From Luteibacter sp. UNCMF331Sha3.1 (lineage in GTDB: Bacteria > Pseudomonadota > Gammaproteobacteria > Xanthomonadales > Rhodanobacteraceae), in NCBI RefSeq assembly GCF_900109915.1, contig NZ_FOBU01000001.1, forward strand, positions 1,821,004 through 1,885,003: a stretch of 64,000 nt of DNA. Direction: 5' to 3'. Shown piece by piece: positions 41,728 through 50,311 of this stretch. A program made the translations under genes and the position numbers. Numbering within the stretch: position 1 is the first letter of the stretch; the number at the start of each line of letters is the position of its first letter. Below the pieces are notes generated by a model. That model was not told the origin of the DNA and did not search any database. It saw only the letters and a program-made list of their open reading frames with translations.

Positions 41728-42582
41728 TCAATCGTCCTCGGCCGCTTCGCGACCCTGCTGCCGGATCAGTGCTTCCTCGCGTGCGTCGTTGATCGACTGG
41801 CGGATGCTGTCGAGGTCGACTTCGGATTCATCGGGTTCGAACTCGCCGGTCAGTTCCGAATCCGGTCGGAGTTCGCCCGCTTCGAACATCGCCCACATCT
41901 CCTCGCCGTACCACGTGTCGAAGAGTTCGGGTGCCCAGCGCCCGAGGTGCGCGGTGAGGTTGTTGACATCGCGCAGGAGCATGGCACGCGCGGCGTTGTT
42001 GCCGCTGGCACTGACGACCTGGGGGAAGTCGATCACGATGGGGCCGTCGGGGGCGACGAGTACGTTGTAGGCGGACAGGTCGCCGTGGATCAGTCCGCTG
42101 CACAGCATGCGCACCACCTGGCGGACCAGTACGCCGTGGTATTCGCGCGCCGTGTCCGCGCTGAGTTCGACCTCGCCGAGGCGAGGTGCCGAAAGGCCCT
42201 CGGCATCGGTGACCAGTTCCATCACCAGCACGCCGTGGAAGTAGCCGTAGGGCTGCGGCACCCGGACGCCGGCTTCCAGCAACTGATAGAGCGCGTCGAC
42301 CTCGGTGTTCTTCCAGGCCTGCTCCTGCTGCTTGCGCCCGTACTTCGTGGCCTTGCCCATCGCACGCGCCTCGCGGCTGCCGCGGACCTTGCGACCTTCC
42401 TGATACTGCACGCGTTGCTGGAAGCTGCGGTGCGCCGAATCCTTGTAGACCTTCGCGCAACGGATGTCGTCGCCGCTGCGGACGACGTACACCGCCGCTT
42501 CCTTGCCGCTCTTGAGCGGACGCAACACTTCGTCGATCACGCCGTCTTCGATCAGCGGCAGCAGGGCTTGAGGGGTCTTCAC
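41728..42582 (-). CDS. RIO1-like serine/threonine protein kinase
   Basis: Atypical kinase of 284 aa (PA4780-type bacterial RIO1). Nucleotide-binding region VDEVLRPLKSGKEAAVYVVRSG with Lys in CAKVYKD, catalytic loop LIHGDLSAYNVLV (HGDLSxxN) and metal-binding IDFPQ. An acidic C-terminal tail follows. The GTG at 42582 gives the N-terminus seen in this family (MKTPQALLPLIEDG); an ATG at 42660 would add 26 non-conserved residues. Substrates of bacterial RIO kinases are largely unknown. Monocistronic. Confidence 0.87.
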   Translation of the reverse strand: MKTPQALLPLIEDGVIDEVLRPLKSGKEAAVYVVRSGDDIRCAKVYKDSAHRSFQQRVQYQEGRKVRGSREARAMGKATKYGRKQQEQAWKNTEVDALYQLLEAGVRVPQPYGYFHGVLVMELVTDAEGLSAPRLGEVELSADTAREYHGVLVRQVVRMLCSGLIHGDLSAYNVLVAPDGPIVIDFPQVVSASGNNAARAMLLRDVNNLTAHLGRWAPELFDTWYGEEMWAMFEAGELRPDSELTGEFEPDESEVDLDSIRQSINDAREEALIRQQGREAAEDD

Positions 42583-42721
42583 GGTGTCTCGGGTGGCCGT
42601 CGGCGCAGCGGTGGCTGGCAGTAACCGCCGATTCTGACACCTGCGGCCGCCGTGGGCCATCCGGACCGGGCGCTAGAAAAGCGCCGTGCAACCCGTCACA
42701 TGTGTGGCGGGTGGACAGTCG

Positions 42722-43030
42722 CTAGTCGTGGGTACCCGTCGTGACGAGCTGACTGACGTGCCGTGCTTCCGTCAGCGTCAGGGATAACGCGAACGCCGCT
42801 TCCGGGTAATCGGGCGATGGCGGATCCTGCGGCAGCCCTAGCGAGCACACGAGCCAGCATGCCGCGTCGTGGACCTCCATGAGGCCAAGCGCGAGCGCAT
42901 CGGCGGCGATGAGCCGGATGAGGAACCGTGCTTCCATCAGATCGTCCGAAATCAGTGCCTCGTTGAGTGCGATACCGTCGCACACGAGCCCCAGCGTGCC
43001 GGGATGTATGTCGTGTCCCCGTGCGCTCAT
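42722..43030 (-). CDS. Hypothetical protein, 102 aa
   Basis: A small mostly helical protein (MSARGHDIHPGTLGLVCDGIALNEALISDD...) with moderate hydrophobicity, no signal peptide and no motif I recognise. The segment SDDLMEARFLIRLIAADALALGLMEVHDAACWLVC has an amphipathic-helix pattern. Codon use fits the neighbourhood and no better reading frame overlaps. The ribosome binding site is not clear. It lies upstream of the RIO kinase on the same strand. Confidence 0.5.
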   Translation of the reverse strand: MSARGHDIHPGTLGLVCDGIALNEALISDDLMEARFLIRLIAADALALGLMEVHDAACWLVCSLGLPQDPPSPDYPEAAFALSLTLTEARHVSQLVTTGTHD

Positions 43031-43434
43031 GTCGGCAGGGAAGCCGGCCGTGCGCCATGGCGCATGGACGGAAGGTCGAGGGTGACGTCATGCGGCATAC
43101 GATTGGCTTCCCCCTGGGGCGCGAGTGCGTGGACCTGCCGCACCTGGTGTGCCGCCCGGCACCGCATGCGAGCGGCACGCGTCCGGCCGCACGCATACCA
43201 TCCGTCGCGCGACGCAGACGTTTTGCATACGTCTGCGCCATTCGTCTTCACGTAGATGAACGACGGGGATCGGATCGCGCTGCCGGTGCGCGCGATCACG
43301 CAGCGGGCAGGCATGTCTTTCCGCCGATAGAGGAAAACTTTTCCGGGCAGGCTCGCGTAGGCCTTCCATGACGCGCCCCGGGCGGCCCATTTCAACGTTT
43401 GCGCGGATGGCACGGCTTTTGATTGCACCAAGGC
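43031..43434. other. 404-nt region without a convincing gene; contains a hairpin
   Basis: Open frames here lack start signals and have Arg/Ala-rich shadow composition. The one clear structure is CGCAGACGT (43213-43221), a 7-nt loop and ACGTCTGCG (43229-43237), a perfect 9-bp stem with no T run. It may be a regulator site or structured RNA for the divergent small genes. Nothing else is visible. Confidence 0.5.
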
Positions 43435-43728
43435 ATGACCATCCTGCTGAACGCGTGCGAGACGCTGTATCTGCCGTTAGCGCAGCCCAACCGCATGTTT
43501 CCGTGGGAGGTGTTCCATGGCAAGAACCGGATGGGCGCCTTCGCGACCCAGGAAGAGTGTTTCCGCCATGCACTCAGGCTGGCGAACAGCCTGGGAAGCC
43601 GCGGCGGCAGCGCCGTGCGCCTGAAGATCGAGGATGAACAGGGCGGATGGACGACGGTAGACGGCTATGTCCCCGAGCCTGCCGTTCGCGAGGCCGCGCC
43701 AGTGCGGAGGGCGCTGCAGCGCGAGTGA
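43435..43728 (+). CDS. Hypothetical protein, 97 aa
   Basis: A small soluble protein starting MTILLNACETLYLPL. The segment WEVFHGKNRMGAFATQEECFRHALRLANSLG followed by VRLKIEDEQGGW looks like a short beta-alpha-beta domain of the DUF2188 kind (strand W..., turn GA..., helix, strand), but similarity is too weak to claim. AAGGC precedes the ATG. It lies between a non-coding stretch and the kinase-like gene. Function unknown. Confidence 0.6.
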   Translation: MTILLNACETLYLPLAQPNRMFPWEVFHGKNRMGAFATQEECFRHALRLANSLGSRGGSAVRLKIEDEQGGWTTVDGYVPEPAVREAAPVRRALQRE

Positions 43729-43812
43729 TCCCGGCGGCCACGGGTATCCCGGGCATCCTTGGTAAAGGCGTCCCGGCGCACTAAGCTCGGGTCACCCTCA
43801 AGGATCGCCTCC

Positions 43813-44487
43813 ATGAACTCCGGTGCCGGCTCGATCGCCCTGGGCGATGCCCAGTTTCGCCGCGAGGCGGCGCACGCGCTGACCACGCCATTGGGCAGTC
43901 TGTTGCTGCAGGCGGAGCTCATCGAGCACCTCCTGCGTCACGGGGAGGTGGCGAAGGCTCAGGCCGCCGCGGGCGCACTGGTGAACGACTGCGAGGCCTT
44001 CGGCCACATGCTGCGCGACGTGTTCGCGGCGATGTCCGACATGGCTGAAGATGGCGCCGTCGATGCCGACCCACGCGCTTGTCTCGACGCCGCACTGGAT
44101 GACCTCGGCGAGACGGGCGTGACGATCGGCTACCAGGGCGATGCCCCGCGGGTGGCCCTGCCTTCGCGTGCGCTGGAAGCCTTGATGCGTCGCGTGGTCG
44201 TCGAGGCGACGGCGCTGGGCGCTTCGATGCCTCGCATGATCGGTGTCGTCGCGGGAGCGACGCTTCGCCTGTCGGTGCACGAGGAGAATGCCCCGACGGC
44301 GGTCCTGCGCGATACCCCGTTCGAGGGGCCCGACGGGCTGAACCTGTGGACGGCGCGCGCGATCGCAGCGCGTCACGGCGGCACGCTCTTCGTTCCCGAG
44401 GACGGCACGGCGGTTCTGGAGATCGTCCTGCCGATCTCCGCCCGCCACCTCAGTCAGCCGGATCCGGTCGCCCCGCGGCGTCGATGA
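43813..44487 (+). CDS. Degenerate histidine-kinase-like protein
   Basis: A 224-aa cytosolic protein. Residues about 12-75 resemble a dimerisation/phosphoacceptor helix pair, with FRREAAHALTTPLGSLLLQAELIEHLL in place of the H-box FxxxxxHELRTPL; the His is kept, but Glu and Arg are lost. The remainder resembles a reduced ATPase fold. It keeps only a G2-like end (GLNLWTARAIAARHGGTL) and lacks recognisable N and G1 boxes, so kinase activity is doubtful. AAGGA precedes the ATG. Its 3' end overlaps the stop of the CheB/CheR hybrid on the other strand by 38 nt. It may be a phosphotransfer or docking partner of that system. Confidence 0.62.
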   Translation: MNSGAGSIALGDAQFRREAAHALTTPLGSLLLQAELIEHLLRHGEVAKAQAAAGALVNDCEAFGHMLRDVFAAMSDMAEDGAVDADPRACLDAALDDLGETGVTIGYQGDAPRVALPSRALEALMRRVVVEATALGASMPRMIGVVAGATLRLSVHEENAPTAVLRDTPFEGPDGLNLWTARAIAARHGGTLFVPEDGTAVLEIVLPISARHLSQPDPVAPRRR

Positions 44488-47400
44488 GCTTCGAAAGCGC
44501 GGACGTCAGCGAACGCATCGACACCGGCTTGCTCAGGTGGGCGTCGAAACCCGCGTCGAGGGCCTTGCGCTGATCGGCCAGACGGCCAAAACCCGTGAGC
44601 GCGATGGCCAGGATGTGAGCCGTCGCGGGATTGGCCCGGACGTTCCGTATGAGGTCGTGCCCGTCCATGCCAGGCATGCCGATGTCGGAAAGCAGCGTAT
44701 CGAACGAGCCTTCGCCGATAAGCGCCAGGGCTTCCTCGCCGCTGCTTACCGCCGTCGCCGTCGCGCCTTCCGCCGTGAGCAGCTGGGAAAACGGTTGCAG
44801 CAATTCGAGTGAGTCGTCGACGATCAGAATGTGCCGACCGCGGAGCACGGTCGACGCGGCAGGGATCGTTTCGGTCTTCTCATCCTCCACGGGCGTCACG
44901 GCACGTCGCGGAATGGTCACCGTGAACAGCGAACCCTTGCCCAGTCCGTCCGAGGCGGCCTCGACGGTGCCACCGTGCATTTCCACGAGCTCCCGGACAA
45001 GGGCGAGACCGATCCCGAGGCCGCCGCTTTGTGCCCCCCGCTCACCTTGTTCGAACATGGTGAAGACGCGTCCCGCCAGCTCCGGCGACATACCGACGCC
45101 GTTGTCTCGAACCTGGAGTGTCGCGTGGTCGGGTTCGACGGAGAGCGACACCGCGATGGACCCGCCATCGCGTCCGAATTTGACGGCGTTGCTGAGCAGG
45201 TTCCAGATGACCTGCTCGACGCGGGTCGCGTCGGCGGAGATGACGAGATCGGTGCCCGGCAATCGAAGGTGCAGCTCCATGCGACGCTTCGCGAGCATGT
45301 CGCCCATGCTCGCGGCGATGCGGCGGATGCACTCGGTGACGTTTACCGGACCGATGTTCAGCGTGAGCTTTCCGGTGTTCACGCGCGACAGGTCGAGGAG
45401 GTCGTCGATGATCTGCGCCTGGCCCTCGACCGTTCGGCTGATGGCTTCGGCGGCCGTGCGCATCGTATCGTCCGCGGCCGCACCGGCGGATCGTGCGATG
45501 AGCTCCGCATTCATGAGAATCAGGTTCAATGGATGCTTCAGCTCGTGCGACATCACGGCGAGGAACTCGTCCTTGAGGTCGTTCGCGCTCTGCGCCTGCT
45601 GTCGGGACGCGGTTTCCGCACTGAGGAGATCCTCGCGCGCGTTGTCGCGATGCTTGCTCAGCGTCACGTCCCGCAGCACCTTGACGAACCCGGAGGCGTT
45701 TCCCTGCGACAGCGGCACCGTGATCCCGCTGCAGAAGATGCGCTCGCCGTTCGCGCGGAGATACCAGCAGTCTTCGGACGCGCGTCCTTCCGACAATGCG
45801 CGCTCCATCTCCCGATGGAACGCGCCCGAGGCACGATCCTCCGGTGGGAAGATGACGTCGGCGCCCCGTCCGATCGCGTCGATCGACGAGTAGCCGAAGA
45901 TGCGTTCCGCGCCGCGGCTCCAGGACGTGATCATCCCTTCGGCGGTGGTCGTGATGAAGGCGTAGTCGGTCGCGCTGTCCGCCACCAGGCGCATGCGTTC
46001 TTCACTGCTACGCGCCGCTTCCTCCGCCGCCCGGCGCCGGGTGATGTCGATGAAGGTAAGCACCGCGCCTTCGATGCGATCCTCGGACGTTCGATACGGC
46101 AGGATGCGGGCGATGTACCAGCGGCCGTCGCGACCACCGATCTCACGCTCGATGGTGCGCAGGAACTGAAAGGCCTGGGTGGCGTCGCCGGCGAGATCCG
46201 GATAATCGAGGCTGTGGTTCAGGTCGAGCAGCGATCGGCCGACGTCTGCCGCGATCAGGCGGAAAATGTCGGCCGCGCGAGGCGTGAATCGCTTGATGCA
46301 CATGTCCTGATCCACGAACACGGTAGCGATGTCGGTGGACGTCACCAGATTCTGCAGATCGTCGTTGACCTTCGCGGTCTCATCGACCTTTTGCTTCAGC
46401 TCGTGGTTGACCGTGATCAGCTCTTCGTTGACCGACTGCAGTTCTTCCTTGCTGGTTTCCAGCTCCTCCGTCGCGGATCTCAACTCCTCGTTGATCGACT
46501 GCAGCTCCTCGTTGGAGGCTTTCAGCTCCTCGCTCGACGTTTCCGATTCTTCGATCGTCGCCTGGAGCTGCTCCTTGGTGCGCCGGAGTTCTTCTTCCAG
46601 CTGCAGGAGCAGCGGGGTCTGTTCGTGATCGGCCGACTCGCCCGCCGGGCGTTCCGTGGGATCCCCCTCGCGGAACACGACGAGCTGATAGCCGTCGCCG
46701 GGAGGCGCCACCACGGGAATGACCTCGATGCTTACGGTGCCCGGCTGGCCGTTACGATGCCACGCCACCGCGCCCGACCGGACCGGCTCGGCGCCGTGCG
46801 ACGCCCGGAACATCGCGGTGCGTAGCTCGAGGCGCAGTTCCGGGGCGATCAGGCCGGTGATCTGGTAGGACGGTGCGCCACCCGCCAGGCGGAGAAAATC
46901 GCCAGCGCGGCCGGACATGTGGGCGATGTGCCCTTCGCGATCCACGAGGATGCTCGCGGGGAACTGCTCCTCCACGGCCTTCCTGTGGATCTCGGCGAGA
47001 TCCCGGTTGCTTCGGTCGGCCGCCGATTCCTGCTGCACGACGCCGGTCGGGATCGTCGAAGGCACATGCCTCGTCGGGCCCTGCAGGTAGTGACCGGAAC
47101 GCGCGCCGGGCGTCGCGCGGTAGATCCGGTTCTTCTTGTCGACCGGCGAAAAGTACTTCGACGAAACTTCCGCGGATTCCGAACTACCCAGGAAGAGATA
47201 GCCGCCGGGCTTCAGTGCGAAGTGGAACATCTCGAGGACATGCGCCTGCACATCGCGGTTGAGATAGATGAGCAGGTTGCGGCAGGTAATGAGATCCAGC
47301 TTCGAAAATGGCGGATCCTGGATGACGTTGTGCCTGGCGAACATCACGCGTTCCCGCAAGGCCTTCGTGAGTCGGTAGACCTTCTCCTCGCGAACGAAGA

Positions 47401-48601
47401 ACGCGTTGACGCGGGCCGGGATGATGTCGGTGACGACGGCCGGGGGATAGCAGGCGCGTCGGGCATAGGCGATCGCTTCTTCATCGATGTCCGTACCGAA
47501 TACCTGGACACCGACGTTCTTCGGCGCGGCCGCTTCGGAAAGGAGCATCGCGATCGAATAGGCTTCCTCGCCGGTGGCGCAGCCCGCGCACCAGGCACGA
47601 ACACGATCGCTTTCGTCGAGCGTCTCGAACAGCTGCGGAATGACCGTGCGCTCGAGCGCATCGAAGGCATCCCTGTCCCGGAAGAAGTTCGTCACGCTGA
47701 TCAGCATGTCCTTGAGCAACGCCGGCCGTTCGTGCGAATGCTCCTTGAGATAGTCGCGATACGCACCCAGCGCGGAAAGCCCGTTGACCTGCATGCGCCG
47801 CTCGATCCGGCGCAGCACGGTGGCCCGCTTGTAAGACCGGAAGTCGTGGCCCGTCTTCGTGCGAAGGATCAGCATGATCTCGTGCAGGGCGGCCTCGTCG
47901 ATCTGCGACGCCGTCGCGGCGACTGGCATTCCGTCCGCATCGGCGTCGGCGAGCGCGTCCTCCGGGATGGCAATCCTTGCCGCTTCGCTCGTCAGCGCGA
48001 GGATCCGCTCCGGAAGATCCGACAGAGGCAGCACGATGTCGACGGCGCCGGTCGCGATGGCCGACAGGGGCATCTGCGAGTACTCGGCATCGTCGGGGTG
48101 CTGTGCCAGCGTGATGCCGCCACGCTCCTTGATGCGCGCGATGCCGATGGACCCATCGGATCCCGTGCCGGTCAGGATCACCGCGATCGCGCGCTCGCGA
48201 TGCACCTCGGCGAGGGTCCGGAAGAAATAGTCGATCGCGACATGCTTGCCGGCCCGCGGCGGAAGATCGGTCAGGCGCAGGTGCCCGTCGCTCATCGACA
48301 AGGCCTTGCGCGGCGAGATGACGTAGATCTCGTTCTTTCGCAGCGCCACCGCTTCGTTTACCTGCACCACGCGCATGCTGGTGGATCGCTGGAGGATGCG
48401 GTCGGCGATGCTGTCGTGCTCGGGCGACAGGTGCATCACGATGACGAACGCCATGCCGGGATTCGGCGGCATGGATTCGAAAAACTGCCCGAGCGCGGCG
48501 AGGCCGCCGGCCGACGTCCCCAATCCCACCACCGGAAAGTCCAGGGTGCTGACCTGTATGTTCGGGTCGGCTTCCGGATCGGTTGGGGGGAGGTCGGACA
48601 T
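44450..48601 (-). CDS. CheB-CheR-PAS hybrid histidine kinase with receiver
   Basis: A 1383-aa multidomain signalling protein. Order: CheB methylesterase (about 20-205; GTSAGG Ser30, H57 in VMHLSPEH, GTGSDGS), CheR methyltransferase (about 230-500; GTDIDEEAIAYARR, FSKLDLITCRNLLIYL), then a PAS-like segment. A long coiled coil follows (about 650-735, repeats of SNEELQSINEELRSATEELETSKEELQ), then two PAS domains, HisKA (FLAVMSHELKHPLN), HATPase_c (NLLSNAVKFGRDGG, GLGIGLALV) and a C-terminal receiver (VDDSLELLQ, LLSDIGMPGMDG). All catalytic motifs look intact. It sits 66 nt downstream of the sigma-54 response-regulator gene on the same strand, a natural kinase/regulator pair. Confidence 0.93.
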   Translation of the reverse strand: MSDLPPTDPEADPNIQVSTLDFPVVGLGTSAGGLAALGQFFESMPPNPGMAFVIVMHLSPEHDSIADRILQRSTSMRVVQVNEAVALRKNEIYVISPRKALSMSDGHLRLTDLPPRAGKHVAIDYFFRTLAEVHRERAIAVILTGTGSDGSIGIARIKERGGITLAQHPDDAEYSQMPLSAIATGAVDIVLPLSDLPERILALTSEAARIAIPEDALADADADGMPVAATASQIDEAALHEIMLILRTKTGHDFRSYKRATVLRRIERRMQVNGLSALGAYRDYLKEHSHERPALLKDMLISVTNFFRDRDAFDALERTVIPQLFETLDESDRVRAWCAGCATGEEAYSIAMLLSEAAAPKNVGVQVFGTDIDEEAIAYARRACYPPAVVTDIIPARVNAFFVREEKVYRLTKALRERVMFARHNVIQDPPFSKLDLITCRNLLIYLNRDVQAHVLEMFHFALKPGGYLFLGSSESAEVSSKYFSPVDKKNRIYRATPGARSGHYLQGPTRHVPSTIPTGVVQQESAADRSNRDLAEIHRKAVEEQFPASILVDREGHIAHMSGRAGDFLRLAGGAPSYQITGLIAPELRLELRTAMFRASHGAEPVRSGAVAWHRNGQPGTVSIEVIPVVAPPGDGYQLVVFREGDPTERPAGESADHEQTPLLLQLEEELRRTKEQLQATIEESETSSEELKASNEELQSINEELRSATEELETSKEELQSVNEELITVNHELKQKVDETAKVNDDLQNLVTSTDIATVFVDQDMCIKRFTPRAADIFRLIAADVGRSLLDLNHSLDYPDLAGDATQAFQFLRTIEREIGGRDGRWYIARILPYRTSEDRIEGAVLTFIDITRRRAAEEAARSSEERMRLVADSATDYAFITTTAEGMITSWSRGAERIFGYSSIDAIGRGADVIFPPEDRASGAFHREMERALSEGRASEDCWYLRANGERIFCSGITVPLSQGNASGFVKVLRDVTLSKHRDNAREDLLSAETASRQQAQSANDLKDEFLAVMSHELKHPLNLILMNAELIARSAGAAADDTMRTAAEAISRTVEGQAQIIDDLLDLSRVNTGKLTLNIGPVNVTECIRRIAASMGDMLAKRRMELHLRLPGTDLVISADATRVEQVIWNLLSNAVKFGRDGGSIAVSLSVEPDHATLQVRDNGVGMSPELAGRVFTMFEQGERGAQSGGLGIGLALVRELVEMHGGTVEAASDGLGKGSLFTVTIPRRAVTPVEDEKTETIPAASTVLRGRHILIVDDSLELLQPFSQLLTAEGATATAVSSGEEALALIGEGSFDTLLSDIGMPGMDGHDLIRNVRANPATAHILAIALTGFGRLADQRKALDAGFDAHLSKPVSMRSLTSALSKLIDAAGRPDPAD

Positions 48602-48667
48602 CGGATCGGCCTTGAGGCAGCAGGTGGCTGATTGTCGCCGATGCGCGGTCAAAAGGGGTCGAAGCGG

Positions 48668-49951
48668 CTAGGCGTCGGTACGACGGTAGCGTGCGAGCTT
48701 GTTGTAGATCGTTTTCGCGCTGACGCCGAGGGAACGGGCCGCGGCCGTTCGGTCGCCGCCGAATGCCGACATCGCCTTCAGAATCGCGTCCCGTTCGATG
48801 TCGTCGAGGGTTCGGAGTGCCGGCGCGGGGTGACCGGCCGTCGATGCGTACCCGCTGGGCGTCGTCAGCGTGAGCACATCGCCGCCGTGAAGCCATGCGC
48901 GCTGCACCAGCTGGCGAAGCTCGCGTACGTTGCCCTCCCAGGGCCAGTCGCCGAGGGCGTCGAACGCATGATCCGAAAAGCGCCGCCGCGTACCGTATTC
49001 CGCGTTGAGCGAGGACAGCATGGCATTGGCGATGACGTCGATATCCTCCGGTCGTTCGCGCAAGGGAGGCATCCGGATCTCGTAGCCCGCGATCCGAAAA
49101 TACAGGTCGGCGCGGAGCCGTCCGCTCGCCACCGCGGCGCGCGGCTCGAGGTTCGTCGCCGCGACGACACGCACATCGGAGAGGCGGGACTCCCTCGCAC
49201 CGACGGGACTGATTTCCCCGGACTCCAGAAATCGCAGCAGCGCCGCCTGCAGACCCGCCGGGGCTTCCGTGATCTCGTCGAGGAAAAGCGTCCCGCCCTC
49301 CGCCTGCTCGACGAGACCCGTCTGGTGATCGACCGCACCTGTGAAGCTCCCGCGCCGGTGGCCAAACAACTGGCTGGCCAGAAGTTCCGGTGCGAGCGCC
49401 GCACAATTGACCGTGACCAGACGGCCCGTCCGGCCACTGGTTTCGTGCAGCAAGCGGACCGCCAGTTCCTTTCCGGTGCCGCTCGCTCCGTGGATCATGA
49501 CGGGGAACCGGCTCCGGGACACCGCCTGGATGTCGCGTATAACGCGCTTCATGGCATCCGAACCGCCCAGCAGGGCCGGCGTGTCCGAACCGACCGGTGC
49601 CGCGCTCTTCTCGTCGAGCAATGCGCGGAACGCCGAGAAACGAAAGGGTTTGCACAGCGACGCGTAGGCGCCGGGCAGCGCTTTGCCTGCCCAGGCCGCC
49701 AGGGCGGAATCGCCGCTCATGACGATCTTCGACGTCGTCGCCAGGCGCGCGTCGGACAGCAACTCGAGCCCGCAACCATCCGGCAGCCCGATATCGATCA
49801 GCGCATAGTCGAAACGATGCCGGCCGACGGCCGAATGCGCGTCCACCATGCTGACTGCCGCGCTGACGTCGAAACCGACCTCCCGGGCGAACGCGGCGGC
49901 TCGCTCAGAAAAGGATCGGTCATCGTCCAGAATGAGCAGCGTTCCCTTCAT
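48668..49951 (-). CDS. Sigma-54-dependent response regulator (NtrC family, GSFTGA variant)
   Basis: A 427-aa regulator. The receiver is about 1-115 (LLILDDDRSFSERAA; phosphoacceptor Asp in YALIDIGLPDG; Lys in SLCKPF). The AAA+ domain is about 140-375 (Walker A GASGTGKE, Walker B TLFLDEITEAP). A Fis-like helix-turn-helix follows (DRTAAARSLGVSAKTIYNKLARY). The sigma-54 contact loop reads GSFTGA instead of GAFTGA. The start at 49951 has GGGGGG upstream. It precedes the large CheB/CheR kinase gene, its likely partner. A sigma-54-like element at 50040 lies in the upstream gap. Confidence 0.9.
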   Translation of the reverse strand: MKGTLLILDDDRSFSERAAAFAREVGFDVSAAVSMVDAHSAVGRHRFDYALIDIGLPDGCGLELLSDARLATTSKIVMSGDSALAAWAGKALPGAYASLCKPFRFSAFRALLDEKSAAPVGSDTPALLGGSDAMKRVIRDIQAVSRSRFPVMIHGASGTGKELAVRLLHETSGRTGRLVTVNCAALAPELLASQLFGHRRGSFTGAVDHQTGLVEQAEGGTLFLDEITEAPAGLQAALLRFLESGEISPVGARESRLSDVRVVAATNLEPRAAVASGRLRADLYFRIAGYEIRMPPLRERPEDIDVIANAMLSSLNAEYGTRRRFSDHAFDALGDWPWEGNVRELRQLVQRAWLHGGDVLTLTTPSGYASTAGHPAPALRTLDDIERDAILKAMSAFGGDRTAAARSLGVSAKTIYNKLARYRRTDA

Positions 49952-50311
49952 TGGCCCCCCAGTGAAGCACCTCGCACGGCCCGTGTCTCCCCACCGTCCT
50001 CCCGACGGTGTGAATGACCTGTGCAGGATTCGCAGAGTAGGGCCGAAGGGTTGCAGGAGTCTATACGGGTGGCTTCTACCGCGTTTGCGCGAGGCCGGCA
50101 GCTTCCATGGCACGCTGGCGACCCTGACCAGGCTGGCGGCTGCATCGGGAGGAGGCACCCGGCATCACATGGCTACCCGCACGATGCGGCGGGTGGCGTC
50201 CGAGCGATACGACTTTCAACCGAATAGCCTCCCACGTCACGGGCCCGCCATCGAAAAGCCCTTTCCAAGGGCCAGCATCGACATTCCAATTTCCGTGCCC
50301 GGTGGTGTGCG
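49952..50311. other. 360-nt divergent intergenic region
   Basis: The gap separates the response regulator and the exported esterase. No protein-coding frame is convincing. It holds the ribosome binding site of the regulator, a short inverted repeat (ACCGTC/GACGGT near 49993-50009) and the sigma-54-like element described separately. It probably carries promoters for both genes. Confidence 0.5.
50040..50055 (+). promoter_or_regulatory. Candidate sigma-54 promoter toward the esterase gene
   Basis: GGGCCGAAGGGTTGCA keeps the essential GG-N10-GC spacing and the GGC and TTGCA blocks of the consensus TGGCACG-N4-TTGCA, with mismatches in the ACG part. It faces the esterase (start 50312), and the neighbouring regulator is sigma-54-dependent, but a 257-nt leader would be long. 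Confidence 0.35.

Noticed and set aside
44831-48631. Two long plus-strand frames (664 and 570 aa)
   Set aside because: Shadows of the CheB-CheR hybrid kinase, whose motifs are complete on the minus strand.
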